Source: Pseudomonas sp. KNUC1026
Lineage (GTDB): Bacteria; Pseudomonadota; Gammaproteobacteria; Pseudomonadales; Pseudomonadaceae
Assembly (NCBI RefSeq): GCF_021650705.1
Contig: NZ_CP087138.1
Location: 2,790,001-2,854,000 of the forward strand
Reading direction: 5' to 3'
DNA length: 64,000 nt
Below, in pieces: positions 17,313-25,721 of the stretch. How positions within the stretch are numbered: the stretch's first letter is position 1; each line of letters opens with the position of its first letter. Under the pieces are notes generated by a model, which was not told the DNA's origin, searched no databases, and saw only the letters and a list, made by a program, of their open reading frames with translations. The position numbers and the translations under genes were made by a program.

Positions 17313-18151
17313 AGAACGTTGCAAAAGGTGTGTCGCCCCTTGCGCTAAGTAACTATGTTGCAGTTATGCCATCCAATAGCTGGGAGCAGTTCAAGAAATC
17401 AAAAGCCCGTCGCCTTGCATTGCAAGCGAGGTTGTTACTTGATCAGGGCGGGCTGTGCGCCTATTGCGAGATTGACTTGAAACCTGCGTGCCCGCTTGGG
17501 GAGGCAGACCTGCGAGTCGAACATTTTCACCCCAAGTCAGATGGCGCCACTGGACACAACTGGCATCTCGACTGGCAGAACTTGCTTGCGACTTGCCACG
17601 GGGGATCCAGGCCGGATGTGGTAGATGCCGCGCAACGGCATACATCACCTGACCATACCTGTGATGTGCCCAAAGGCGATCACAATTGGGACAACGTCAT
17701 CCTGAACCCACTCGGGCTTCCTCATACACCTGGCCTTTTCAGCTATGAGCGCAGCAGTGGTTCGATGAAGGTCGATTCTGGTAAATGCAGAACGGCGGCA
17801 GTGGATGCGGTAAGGGCGCAAGAAACCATAAACAGGCTGGCGCTCGACAGCCCTCGCCTGCGCGGCTTTCGCAAAGCGGCACTGGATCGCATCAACCAAC
17901 AACTGATCACCATGGTTCAAGCCGGCCAGCCTCTTGAAGCTGCTCGCCAGGATCTCGCCCGCGTGCTTTTGGCCAAAAATGCAAACCATCACTGGCCACC
18001 TTTTTCTCGGCTATTCGCAATTATCTGGGCGCAGCAGCAGAGCAGCAGTTGGCCGCAACAGGCTACGTTGGCTAGGCTCTGTATGAAATGTATTCCAGCG
18101 AAGGCCAGGCAAGGCGAAAGCAGGGGAGGAAGCGGAGTTTACTGGTTGTAA
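17309..18151 (+). CDS. ptuB: Septu HNH endonuclease PtuB (TIGR02646-like), tail altered by a repeat element
   Basis: HNH nuclease of 280 residues, the effector of the Septu pair, expected to cut nucleic acid. Visible: zinc-type CAYCEIDL, the catalytic HNH region LRVEHFHPKSDGATGHNWHL then DWQNLLATCHGG, and NPLGLPHTPGLFSYE. The ATG overlaps the ptuA stop (ATGA). The last 24 or so codons, from LCMKCIPAK to the stop, lie inside the inverted-repeat element that begins at 18075. The natural C-terminus has therefore been replaced or extended. The nuclease core is upstream of that and intact, so activity may be kept. Confidence 0.83.
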   Translation: MKNVAKGVSPLALSNYVAVMPSNSWEQFKKSKARRLALQARLLLDQGGLCAYCEIDLKPACPLGEADLRVEHFHPKSDGATGHNWHLDWQNLLATCHGGSRPDVVDAAQRHTSPDHTCDVPKGDHNWDNVILNPLGLPHTPGLFSYERSSGSMKVDSGKCRTAAVDAVRAQETINRLALDSPRLRGFRKAALDRINQQLITMVQAGQPLEAARQDLARVLLAKNANHHWPPFSRLFAIIWAQQQSSSWPQQATLARLCMKCIPAKARQGESRGGSGVYWL

Positions 18152-18231
18152 ATGAGCATTCCGACCGGGCTCGCGATCGAGCCTGTTTTCAACGCGGCAT
18201 GGGCGAGCTGGGATGCATTTCGTACAGAGCC
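18075..18231. mobile_element. 157-bp MITE-like element with 22-bp terminal inverted repeats
   Basis: The ends GGCTCTGTATGAAATG (starting at 18075) and CATTTCGTACAGAGCC (ending at 18231) are inverted repeats matching at 19 of 22 positions, with three C/T differences. The element is flanked by TA on both sides (18073-18074 and 18232-18233), as expected for insertion at a TA dinucleotide. It is too short for a transposase. Whether it is an IS-derived MITE or a deleted IS end cannot be decided here. Its left end lies inside ptuB. Confidence 0.7.
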
Positions 18232-18308
18232 TAAGAGCCCCTAACCCCACCTATCCCCCTTACCCCACTTTTGCTAGGCTGCGCGCTCCCCCGCCGCAGC
18301 CCGCCTCC

Positions 18309-19346
18309 ATGTCCAGAAAGCCCCGCACCCCCTCCTCTCCCAGGCCGGCCAACGCCGCCCCGACCTTGATCGACGTCGCCAAGGTCGCCGGTGTCTCCCC
18401 TATCACGGTTTCGCGTGCCCTGCACCGGCCGGAGATCGTGAGCGAGGCCGCGCGGCAGAAGGTGCTGGCGGCGGTGGCGCAGACCGGCTACGTGCCCAAC
18501 GCGCTGGCCGGCAGCCTGGCCAGCAACCGCAGCCGGCTGGTGGCGATCTTTTTGCCGACCATCGCCAACTCGATCTTCGCCGACACCGTGCAGGCCTTGA
18601 TGGACCGCCTGACCCTGGCAGGCTACCAGACCCTGCTGGGCCTGACCGGCTACTCGGCCGAGCGCGAAGAGAAGCTGCTCGAAGCAGTATTGGCACGCCG
18701 GCCCGACGGCATCGTGCTGACGGGCACGCTACACACCGAAGCAAGCCGCCAGCGCCTGGCGCGGGCCGGGGTGCCACTGGTGGAGGCCTGGGACTTGTCG
18801 GAGGCGCCGCTGGACATGCTGGTGGGGTTTTCCCACGAGGCGGTGGGCCAGGCGATTGCCCGGCACTTGCTGGATAAAGGCTACAGCCGCTTCGGCGTGA
18901 TCAGCGTGGCCGACCCGCGCGGCCTGCGCCGTTGCCAGGCCATGCTGGATGCCCTGCAGGCTGCCGGTGTCGAGGGCACGCCTCTGGAAGTGATCACGCC
19001 GCCCGCCACTCTGGAAGTCGGGCGCGAGGGTTTGCGCCGGCTGCTGGCGCGGGCGCAGCCGCCGAAGGTGGTGGTGTGCAGCTCCGACACCATCGCCCAA
19101 GGCGTGCTCGCCGAAGCGGCCAGCCGTGGCCTGCGCGTGCCGCAGGATCTGGCCGTGATGGGTTTTGGCGACCTCTCGAGCGCCGCTCAGGTGTACCCGC
19201 CGCTCTCGACCGTGCGGGTCGACGGCAGCCGCATCGGCGAGGAAGTGGCCAGGGCGCTGCTGGCGCGTTTCGACGGCAAGGATGCCGGCCGGCCGCCGGT
19301 GCGGCTGGACACCGGCTTTACCCTGATCGACCGCGCCAGCACCTAG
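18309..19346 (+). CDS. LacI-family transcriptional regulator
   Basis: LacI/GalR regulator of 345 residues. The HTH and hinge read TLIDVAKVAGVSPITVSRAL and then VAQTGYVPNALAGSLAS. The sugar-binding-like core has VAIFLPTIANSIFADTVQAL and DLAVMGFGDLSSAAQVYPPL. The sequence resembles gluconate repressor GntR of Pseudomonas, but no gluconate kinase or permease gene is beside it, so the target is open. The start is the ATG of MSRKPRT; a longer frame would begin inside the MITE. Its TAG overlaps the TAG of the convergent acyltransferase gene. Confidence 0.88.
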   Translation: MSRKPRTPSSPRPANAAPTLIDVAKVAGVSPITVSRALHRPEIVSEAARQKVLAAVAQTGYVPNALAGSLASNRSRLVAIFLPTIANSIFADTVQALMDRLTLAGYQTLLGLTGYSAEREEKLLEAVLARRPDGIVLTGTLHTEASRQRLARAGVPLVEAWDLSEAPLDMLVGFSHEAVGQAIARHLLDKGYSRFGVISVADPRGLRRCQAMLDALQAAGVEGTPLEVITPPATLEVGREGLRRLLARAQPPKVVVCSSDTIAQGVLAEAASRGLRVPQDLAVMGFGDLSSAAQVYPPLSTVRVDGSRIGEEVARALLARFDGKDAGRPPVRLDTGFTLIDRAST

Positions 19347-21211
19347 CGCAGGTCGCCGCGCAGCGCCATCACCCGCTCGCGCATCACCCGTGGCACCGCC
19401 TCTTCGCTGGAGAGCGGCGCACCGGCGACCACCCCGACCCTCGACCAGAAGCGCTTGAACAGCCCCTTGCCCGGCGCTCGGCTGAAGAAACTGCCCCACA
19501 AGCCCTGCAACGCCAGCGGTATCACAGGGACCGGGTTGGCCTTGAGAATGGTGTTCACGCCGCCCTTGAAGGCATCCACTTCACCATCCCCGCTGAGCTT
19601 GCCCTCGGGGAAGATGCACACCAGCTCACCGGCTGCCAGATACGCAGAGATCCGTGCGAACGCCGCTTCGTACACCGCCAGGTCTTCACTGCGCCCGGCG
19701 ATAGGCACCGCGCCCACCGTGCGGAATACGAAGTTCAGCACTGGCAGGTTGTAGATCCGGTAATACATCACGAAGCGGATCGGCCGGCGGATGGCACCGG
19801 CCAGCAGCAGTGCGTCGACGAAGGAGACGTGGTTGCACACCAGCAGCGCCGCGCCTTCGTCAGGAATGTTCTCAAGCCCCCGGTGGCTGACGCGATACAT
19901 CGAATGGCTGAGCAGCCAGATGAGAAAGCGCGCGGTGAACTCCGGCACGATGCTGAAGATGTACAGGTTGATGGCGATGTTGAGCAGCGACACCACCAGG
20001 AACAGGTGCGGGATCGACAGCTTGAGCACCGACAGCAGCACGATCGCCACGATCGCCGACACCACCATGAACAGCGCGTTGAGGATGTTGTTGGCGGCGA
20101 TCACCCGCGCCCGCTCATGCTCGGCCGAGCGGGACTGGATCAGCGCGTACAGCGGCACGATGTAGAAACCGCCGAACACCCCGAGCCCGAGAATGCTCGC
20201 CAGCACCCACCAGGCCGAACCATGGGCCAGCACCTGCAGCCAGCTGTAGGGCGTTGCTGGCTCAGGCACGTGGCCGGAAGCGAGCCACCAGGCCAGGCCG
20301 AACAGGGTGACGCCAAACGAGCCGAAGGGCACCAGGCCGATCTCAACCTTGCTCCCGGAAAGCCGCTCGCACAGCAGTGAGCCAAGCGCGATGCCGACCG
20401 AGAACACGGTGAGAATCAGCGTGACCACGGTTTCATCGCCGTGCAGCCAGTCTTTGGCGTAGCCCGGGATCTGCGTAAGGTAGATGGCACCGACGAACCA
20501 GAACCAGGAGTTGCCCAGGATCGAGCGTGACACGGCTTCGGTCTGGTGGAAGCCAAGCTTGAGGGTGAGCCAGGTTTGCCGAGGAATGTTCCAGTCCAGT
20601 ACCAGCTCAGGCGAGCTTGCCGGCGCGGGCGGGATAAAGCGGCTGGCGGCGTAACCGGCCACCGCTACCCCGACGATGCCGGCCGACACCGCCCAGGCGT
20701 AATGCTCGCCGCTGACCAGCACGCCGGCGCCGATGGTGCCGGCCAGGATCGCCAGGAACGTGCCCATCTCCACCAGGCCGTTGCCACCGATCAACTCACT
20801 GGGGCGCAGGGCCTGCGGCAGGATCGAATACTTCACCGGGCCGAACACCGCCGAGTGCATGCCCATGGCGAACAGCGCCACCAGCATCAGGCTGAGGTGG
20901 CCCAGCACGAAGCCGCAGGCACCGGTGGCCATGATGGCGATTTCGGCCAGCTTGATGGCGTGGATCAGCCGGTGCTTGGCGAACTTTTCACCTATCTGGC
21001 CCGCCAGTGCCGAGAACAGAAAGAACGGCAGAATGAACAGCATGGCGCAGAGGTTGACCCACACCGTGCGGTCACCCTCCAGCGCCAGCTTGTAGAGGAT
21101 CGCCAGGATCAGCGACTGCTTGAACAGGTTGTCGTTGAATGCGCCCAACGACTGGGTCACGAAAAAGGGCAAGAACCTGCGCGTGCGCAGCAGGCCGGTT
21201 TGTGCACTCAT
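19343..21211 (-). CDS. MFS transporter fused to PlsC-type acyltransferase (LplT-PlsC/Aas-like)
   Basis: Inner-membrane protein of 622 residues in two parts. Residues 1-410 or so form a lysophospholipid-type MFS transporter (FLPFFVTQSLGAFNDNLFKQ is LplT-like). Residues 430-622 form a 1-acyl-glycerophosphate acyltransferase domain with the HX4D motif in CNHVSFVDALLLAG and the FPEGKLSGDGE block. By analogy with LplT-Aas it would flip lysophospholipid inward and re-acylate it. No acyl-ACP synthetase domain follows, so the acyl donor is unclear. It lies 11 bp downstream of an MFS gene and may share its transcript. Confidence 0.88.
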   Translation of the reverse strand: MSAQTGLLRTRRFLPFFVTQSLGAFNDNLFKQSLILAILYKLALEGDRTVWVNLCAMLFILPFFLFSALAGQIGEKFAKHRLIHAIKLAEIAIMATGACGFVLGHLSLMLVALFAMGMHSAVFGPVKYSILPQALRPSELIGGNGLVEMGTFLAILAGTIGAGVLVSGEHYAWAVSAGIVGVAVAGYAASRFIPPAPASSPELVLDWNIPRQTWLTLKLGFHQTEAVSRSILGNSWFWFVGAIYLTQIPGYAKDWLHGDETVVTLILTVFSVGIALGSLLCERLSGSKVEIGLVPFGSFGVTLFGLAWWLASGHVPEPATPYSWLQVLAHGSAWWVLASILGLGVFGGFYIVPLYALIQSRSAEHERARVIAANNILNALFMVVSAIVAIVLLSVLKLSIPHLFLVVSLLNIAINLYIFSIVPEFTARFLIWLLSHSMYRVSHRGLENIPDEGAALLVCNHVSFVDALLLAGAIRRPIRFVMYYRIYNLPVLNFVFRTVGAVPIAGRSEDLAVYEAAFARISAYLAAGELVCIFPEGKLSGDGEVDAFKGGVNTILKANPVPVIPLALQGLWGSFFSRAPGKGLFKRFWSRVGVVAGAPLSSEEAVPRVMRERVMALRGDLR

Positions 21212-21222
21212 GTAGGGGCCTT

Positions 21223-22395
21223 CTAAGCGTTAGTGCGTGCGTCCTGCGGCACTCGCCACATCGCAAGCCCGGAGAGGATACACAGCAACAGCAAAGTTGT
21301 GGCATACGCGTCGGCCGTCGCCACCAGCCCGAGCGCTTTTACCAGCAGCCCGGCCACCAGGGCGGGGACGCAAAAGGCCAGGTAACTGAGCACATAGAAC
21401 GCTGCCATCAAGGCTGCCCGCTCATGCGCATGGGCCAGGGGCATCACACTGCGCACCGCGCCGAGGAACCCCGAGCCGAAGCCTGCGCCGGCCACCAGGG
21501 TGGCAAGAAAAAACAACCCGGCCACGCCGCTGTGCACCGCCAGCAGCAACAGCACCAGGCCACCGGCAAGCAAGCCGGTGCCCAGGCGCAGCACTTTGGT
21601 TGCGGGCTGGCCGCGCAGGCTATAGATAGCCGCCGCGCCAGCAAGGGTGAGCGTGGCGACCAAAGCGCCCGGTAACAAAGGGCTGCTCAGCCCCGTAGTG
21701 CTGCGCACCAGCAGCGGCGCGAGCGACAGGAAAAACCCACCCAGCGCCCAACACGCCACGTCCACCGGCAGGGCTCGCCATAACGCAGCGCGCGCCTGAA
21801 CGGGCACCTGAATCGCCGGTTTCAGTGAGGCCCAGGCGCCCGCTGCGCGGCTGACGCTTTCAGGCAGCCAGGTCAGCAACAGCACCTGTGCCAGAAACGC
21901 CGCAGCCAATACCCCATACACCAGCCGCAGCGGCCAGGGGCCGTACTCCACCAGCAGGCTGCAGCCCAACGCACCGGCGGCCATGCCGAACATGGGCGTC
22001 AGGCTGTTGAGCAGCGGCCCGGCAACGCTGTCACGATCGATCAGCGCCGCGCCCAGCACGCTGGTAGCCATGCCGGTGGCAAAACCCTGCAGCACGCGCG
22101 CGGTCATCAACCAGAGCACATTCGGCGCCTCGATGAACACCGCCATGGCCACCAGCTCCAACGACAAGGCGATTGCGATCACCAGGCGCCGGCCCAGGTG
22201 GTCCGACAGCTTGCCGACCGTGAGCAATGCCAGCAGCAAGCTGAAGGCATACACCGCGAACACCAGCGTCAGCACGGCGGGTGAAAAGCCCCAGGCTTGC
22301 TGGTAAAGCGGGTACAGCGGCGTGGGCGCACTGGACGCCGCCAGAAAGCACAACAACACAGCACTCAGATAGGCCATGGACAGGCGAGAAGACAC
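21223..22395 (-). CDS. MFS transporter, probable efflux pump
   Basis: Twelve-helix major facilitator of 390 residues. The N-terminal half has the motif GKLSDHLGRRLVIAIALS between helices 2 and 3, and PTPLYPLYQQAWGFSPA is typical of drug/H+ antiporters. It is divergent from a TetR gene with a palindrome between them, so it is probably TetR-repressed and induced by its own substrate. The substrate is not evident. Confidence 0.88.
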   Translation of the reverse strand: MSSRLSMAYLSAVLLCFLAASSAPTPLYPLYQQAWGFSPAVLTLVFAVYAFSLLLALLTVGKLSDHLGRRLVIAIALSLELVAMAVFIEAPNVLWLMTARVLQGFATGMATSVLGAALIDRDSVAGPLLNSLTPMFGMAAGALGCSLLVEYGPWPLRLVYGVLAAAFLAQVLLLTWLPESVSRAAGAWASLKPAIQVPVQARAALWRALPVDVACWALGGFFLSLAPLLVRSTTGLSSPLLPGALVATLTLAGAAAIYSLRGQPATKVLRLGTGLLAGGLVLLLLAVHSGVAGLFFLATLVAGAGFGSGFLGAVRSVMPLAHAHERAALMAAFYVLSYLAFCVPALVAGLLVKALGLVATADAYATTLLLLCILSGLAMWRVPQDARTNA

Positions 22396-22451
22396 CGCGC
22401 ACCTCCGTTAAAGCAATTAATTAGCCTTAAGGAGTGTGCGCGCCTTGCCCG

Positions 22452-22476
22452 CTTAACGCAATTTTTTTGTGTTAAG
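22452..22476. promoter_or_regulatory. Palindromic operator between MFS and TetR genes
   Basis: CTTAACGC and GTGTTAAG form an inverted repeat (7 of 8 matches) around a 9-bp AT-rich centre, ending 8 bp before the TetR ATG. Position and form fit a TetR dimer site repressing both divergent genes. Confidence 0.6.
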
Positions 22477-22484
22477 GTATTTCC

Positions 22485-23033
22485 ATGGCTATTCGAGAAC
22501 CTATCCGCAGTGGCGGTCGCAGCGCCCGGGTGCAGCAATCTGTGCACTCGGCGGTGCGTGAGCTGCTCACCGAACACTCCCGTGAGGCCCTGACGTTGCC
22601 GATGATCGCCGCGCGCGCGGGCGTAACCCCGTCCACGCTCTATCGGCGCTGGGGCGATTTGCCCAGCCTGTTGGCCGATGCCAGCCTCGAACGGCTGCGC
22701 CCGGACGCGCCACCTGCCGACACCGGCAGCCTGCGTGGCGACCTGCTGGCGTGGGTGGAGCAATACGTGGATGAGTTGGGGTCCGAGCCCGGGCGGGCAA
22801 TGATTCGAGATTTTGTCGCAAGCGGCACGGCCTGCCAGTGCTCCGGTGTGTTGCGCGGGCAGTTTCAGCAGATCGTGGAACGCGCCGAGGCACGTGGGGA
22901 GGTATCACCCTGTGCCGACACCTTGCTCGATCGCCTGGCGGCGCCGACGGTGTACCGGGTGATGTTCAGCGAGGTGATGCCCGATGCAGCGCGGCAAGCC
23001 CAGTGGGTCGAGCACGCGCTGCTTTTTGGCTGA
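22485..23033 (+). CDS. TetR-family transcriptional regulator
   Basis: TetR regulator of 182 residues. The HTH is ALTLPMIAARAGVTPSTLYRRW, with a family C-terminal ligand domain that includes GRAMIRDFVASG. It is divergent from the MFS exporter gene and shares a 91-bp gap holding a palindrome that overlaps its likely promoter, so it probably represses the pump and itself. The C-terminal segment AAPTVYRVMFSEVMPD matches the TetR_C_11-like group. Confidence 0.9.
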   Translation: MAIREPIRSGGRSARVQQSVHSAVRELLTEHSREALTLPMIAARAGVTPSTLYRRWGDLPSLLADASLERLRPDAPPADTGSLRGDLLAWVEQYVDELGSEPGRAMIRDFVASGTACQCSGVLRGQFQQIVERAEARGEVSPCADTLLDRLAAPTVYRVMFSEVMPDAARQAQWVEHALLFG

Positions 23034-23073
23034 ACGCCGGGCAGTGGTTGAGACCTGCGCGTCGCGCGGCGCA

Positions 23074-23112
23074 GCCGCGCTCCTGCCGATAGGCTACTCA
23101 TAGGAGCGCGGC
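23074..23112. terminator. Stem-loop between convergent genes
   Basis: GCCGCGCTCCT (23074-23084) and AGGAGCGCGGC (23102-23112) form a perfect 11-bp stem with a 17-nt loop, between the stops of the TetR gene and the binding-protein gene. There is no clear T run, so it is either a bidirectional terminator or a REP-type repeat. Confidence 0.6.
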
Positions 23113-23127
23113 TTGCCGATCTTCAAC

Positions 23128-23988
23128 TCACTTGCCAGCCCACTCGCTCACGCGATCAGGGTTGGCGGCCACCCACTTCTTGGCCGCTTCTTCAGGCTTG
23201 GCACCGTTCTGGATTTCCAGCATCACCGAGCCGATTTCGTTGGCATCTTTCCACTGGAATTTTTTCAGGAAAGCCGCTACGTCAGGTGCTTTTTTCTCCA
23301 GGTCCTTGCTGCCGATGCTGTCGACGTGCTCGGCACCGCCGTAGACGTTTTTCGGGTCATCCAGGAAGCGCAGTTTGTTCTCGCCGGTGTACTTGGCGAA
23401 CATCCAGTGCGGCACCCAGCCGGTCACGGCGATTTCCTGCTTGCGCGACACCGCGCGGTCCAGTTGCGAGGTCATGCCGGCGCCGGAGCTGGCAACCAGG
23501 GTGAAGCCCTTGAGGTCGTAGTCCTTGATGGCCTGTTCGGTCTTGGTCATTACGCCGGCGCCTGCATCGATGCCGGTGATCTTGGTGCCGAAGTCCTTGT
23601 CGGTCTTGAGGTCGTCGATGGTCTTGGCCTTGACGTAGTCAGGCACGATCAGGCCGATCTTGGCGTCGTTGAAGTTGGCGCCGTAGTCCACCACATCATC
23701 GCCGTACTTCTTGATGTACTCGCCGTGAGTACCTGGCAGCCAGGCCGAGAGCATCATGTCGAGCTTGCCGGTAGCGACCCCTTGCCACATGATCCCGGCG
23801 CCCAGGGCGGTGGGTTTGACGTCATAGCCGAGCTTCTGCTTGATGATTTCGGCGGCGACGAAGGTGGTGGCCACGCTGTCGGACCAGCCGTCGACGTAGC
23901 CGATGCTGAGCGTGTCCTTGGCCTGTGCGAGCGAGGCGCTCATGGCCACGACCAAGGCGCTTGCACCCAGAATGCGTTTCAACTTCAT
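23128..23988 (-). CDS. Glycine betaine/choline-type substrate-binding protein
   Basis: Periplasmic OpuAC-family binding protein of 286 residues for quaternary ammonium compounds such as betaine, carnitine or choline. Its signal peptide is KRILGASALVVAMSASLAQA. Aromatic-cage segments GYVDGWSDSVATTF, SAWLPGTHGEYIKKYG and TGWVPHWMFAKY carry the Trp residues that box the ligand. The ATG at 23988 has GGGGAG upstream; a longer upstream frame lacks a signal. No permease or ATPase gene is adjacent, so it is an orphan receptor using a transporter encoded elsewhere, as is known for such proteins in Pseudomonas. Confidence 0.9.
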   Translation of the reverse strand: MKLKRILGASALVVAMSASLAQAKDTLSIGYVDGWSDSVATTFVAAEIIKQKLGYDVKPTALGAGIMWQGVATGKLDMMLSAWLPGTHGEYIKKYGDDVVDYGANFNDAKIGLIVPDYVKAKTIDDLKTDKDFGTKITGIDAGAGVMTKTEQAIKDYDLKGFTLVASSGAGMTSQLDRAVSRKQEIAVTGWVPHWMFAKYTGENKLRFLDDPKNVYGGAEHVDSIGSKDLEKKAPDVAAFLKKFQWKDANEIGSVMLEIQNGAKPEEAAKKWVAANPDRVSEWAGK

Positions 23989-24422
23989 GCTTGACTCCCC
24001 GAAAAGGCTTGCCCGGCCGAGGCCGAGTGAATGGTTATGTTTTCTTGGTTGTCCTCGGGTCAGCGTGGCTGACGTGAAAATGATCAGCTCATGGGGCCGG
24101 TTGCCCTGCTCCATGGGCGACCCCCAGGCACCCCGTGGCGACATGGCAAGCCCTTCTCGCGACACCTCTGTGCGCCGAAAACGACGCTCGCACCGCAGCG
24201 GCGCATGCCAGGGCAGGTTCCAGAGCGCCGCGCACCGTTTCGAGACACTCCGGTCGTCCGTTGGGCTGCAAAAGCCAAACGTGGCGCTACTTGCCCGGGT
24301 TCGATTCGGTGTATCGTTCGTGCCGCAACCCACGGCGCGCGTAAAAATTTCGTCAAGGGAGTGGGCAACTTGCCACTAGAGGCGTTGTCTAGTCAGCTGC
24401 ATTGGCCTCAGGAACTTCATTC
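23989..24422. other. 434-bp intergenic region without a recognised gene
   Basis: It separates the divergent betaine-type binding protein and hydrolase genes. Short open frames here have no ribosome site or family likeness. It should hold both promoters; none was fixed with confidence. The stretch nearest the hydrolase (24340-24400) is AT-richer. No repeat or known RNA motif was seen. Confidence 0.5.
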
Positions 24423-25721
24423 ATGCTTCGATCCTTGCGCTTGGCCGCCCTTCTGGGTGGGCTTTTTGTGAGTGCGTTCGCCCAGGCCCGGGACATCGAC
24501 CCGGGCACTTACGGCTTTCCGCTGACCAACCCCTTCGAGGCGACCATCGCCACCACCCCACCGGACTTGCGCCCCAAGCTGCCGCTGGACGAAGACATCA
24601 ACCAGGCCGACTACACGCTGACGATGCGCCCCGAGCGCGAGTTCATTCTGCCGGACAACTTCTGGGCGGTTAAAAAGCTGCACTATCGCCTGGCCGAGCA
24701 GAAGCACGCCGCGCCCCTGGTGTTCCTGATCGCAGGTACTGGCGCCGCCTACAACAGCGCCATCAACGAGTACCTGAAAAAACTGTTCTGGCAGGCTGGC
24801 TACCACGTGGTGCAGCTGTCCTCGCCCACCAGCTTCGACTTCATCAGTGCCGCCTCGCGCTTCGCCACTCCGGGCGTCACCAGCGAAGACGCCGAAGACC
24901 TTTACCGGGTGATGCAGGCCGTGCGCGCGCAGCATCCGAAGCTCCCGGTCACCGACTTCTACCTTTCCGGCTACAGCCTCGGCGCGCTCGATGCTGCTTT
25001 CGTCAGCAAGCTCGACGAGACCCGCCGCAGCTTCAACTTCAAGAAGGTGCTGCTGCTCAACCCGCCGGTGAACCTCTATACCTCGATCAACAACCTCGAC
25101 AAGCTGGTGCAAACCCAGGTCAAGGGCATCAACAACTCCACCACGTTCTATGAACTGGTGCTGAGCAAGCTCACCCGCTACTTCCAGCAGCGCGGTTACA
25201 TCGACCTGAACGAGGCGCTGCTGTACGACTTCCAGCAGTCCAAGCAGCATCTGTCCAACGAGCAGATGGCCATGCTGATCGGTGTGTCGTTCCGCTTCTC
25301 GGCAGCCGACATCGCCTTCACCTCCGACCTGATCAACCGCCGTGGCCTGATCACCCCGATCGACTACCCGATCCGTGAAGGCACCAGCCTCACGCCGTTC
25401 ATGCGCCGGGCGATGCAGTGCGATTTCGACTGCTACATGACCGAGCAGGTGATCCCGATGTGGCGCGCCCGCACCGACGGTGGCAGCGTGCTGCAACTGA
25501 TCGACCAAGCCAGCCTCTATGCGCTCAAGGATTACCTGCACAGCTCCAGCAAGATTGCTGTGATGCACAACGCCGACGACGTGATCCTCGGCCCTGGCGA
25601 CCTGGGCTTCCTGCGCAAGACCTTCGGCGATCGCCTGACTGTTTACCCCTACGGTGGCCATTGCGGCAACCTCAATTACCGCGTCAACGCCGACGCCATG
25701 CTGGAGTGGTTCCGTGGCTAA
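24423..25721 (+). CDS. Exported alpha/beta-hydrolase-fold protein upstream of mlaA
   Basis: Protein of 432 residues with signal peptide (LRSLRLAALLGGLFVSAFAQA), so periplasmic or membrane-associated. A hydrolase-like core is visible: VFLIAGTGAAYNSAINEYL, the nucleophile-type elbow YLSGYSLGALDAAFVSK (GYSLG), an Asp in NADDVILGPGDL and a His in YPYGGHCGNLNYR. The substrate is unknown. Its stop overlaps the GTG of the MlaA gene by 8 bp, so the two are coupled and it may act on phospholipid or the outer membrane. The ATG at 24423 follows CAGGAAC. Confidence 0.75.
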   Translation: MLRSLRLAALLGGLFVSAFAQARDIDPGTYGFPLTNPFEATIATTPPDLRPKLPLDEDINQADYTLTMRPEREFILPDNFWAVKKLHYRLAEQKHAAPLVFLIAGTGAAYNSAINEYLKKLFWQAGYHVVQLSSPTSFDFISAASRFATPGVTSEDAEDLYRVMQAVRAQHPKLPVTDFYLSGYSLGALDAAFVSKLDETRRSFNFKKVLLLNPPVNLYTSINNLDKLVQTQVKGINNSTTFYELVLSKLTRYFQQRGYIDLNEALLYDFQQSKQHLSNEQMAMLIGVSFRFSAADIAFTSDLINRRGLITPIDYPIREGTSLTPFMRRAMQCDFDCYMTEQVIPMWRARTDGGSVLQLIDQASLYALKDYLHSSSKIAVMHNADDVILGPGDLGFLRKTFGDRLTVYPYGGHCGNLNYRVNADAMLEWFRG

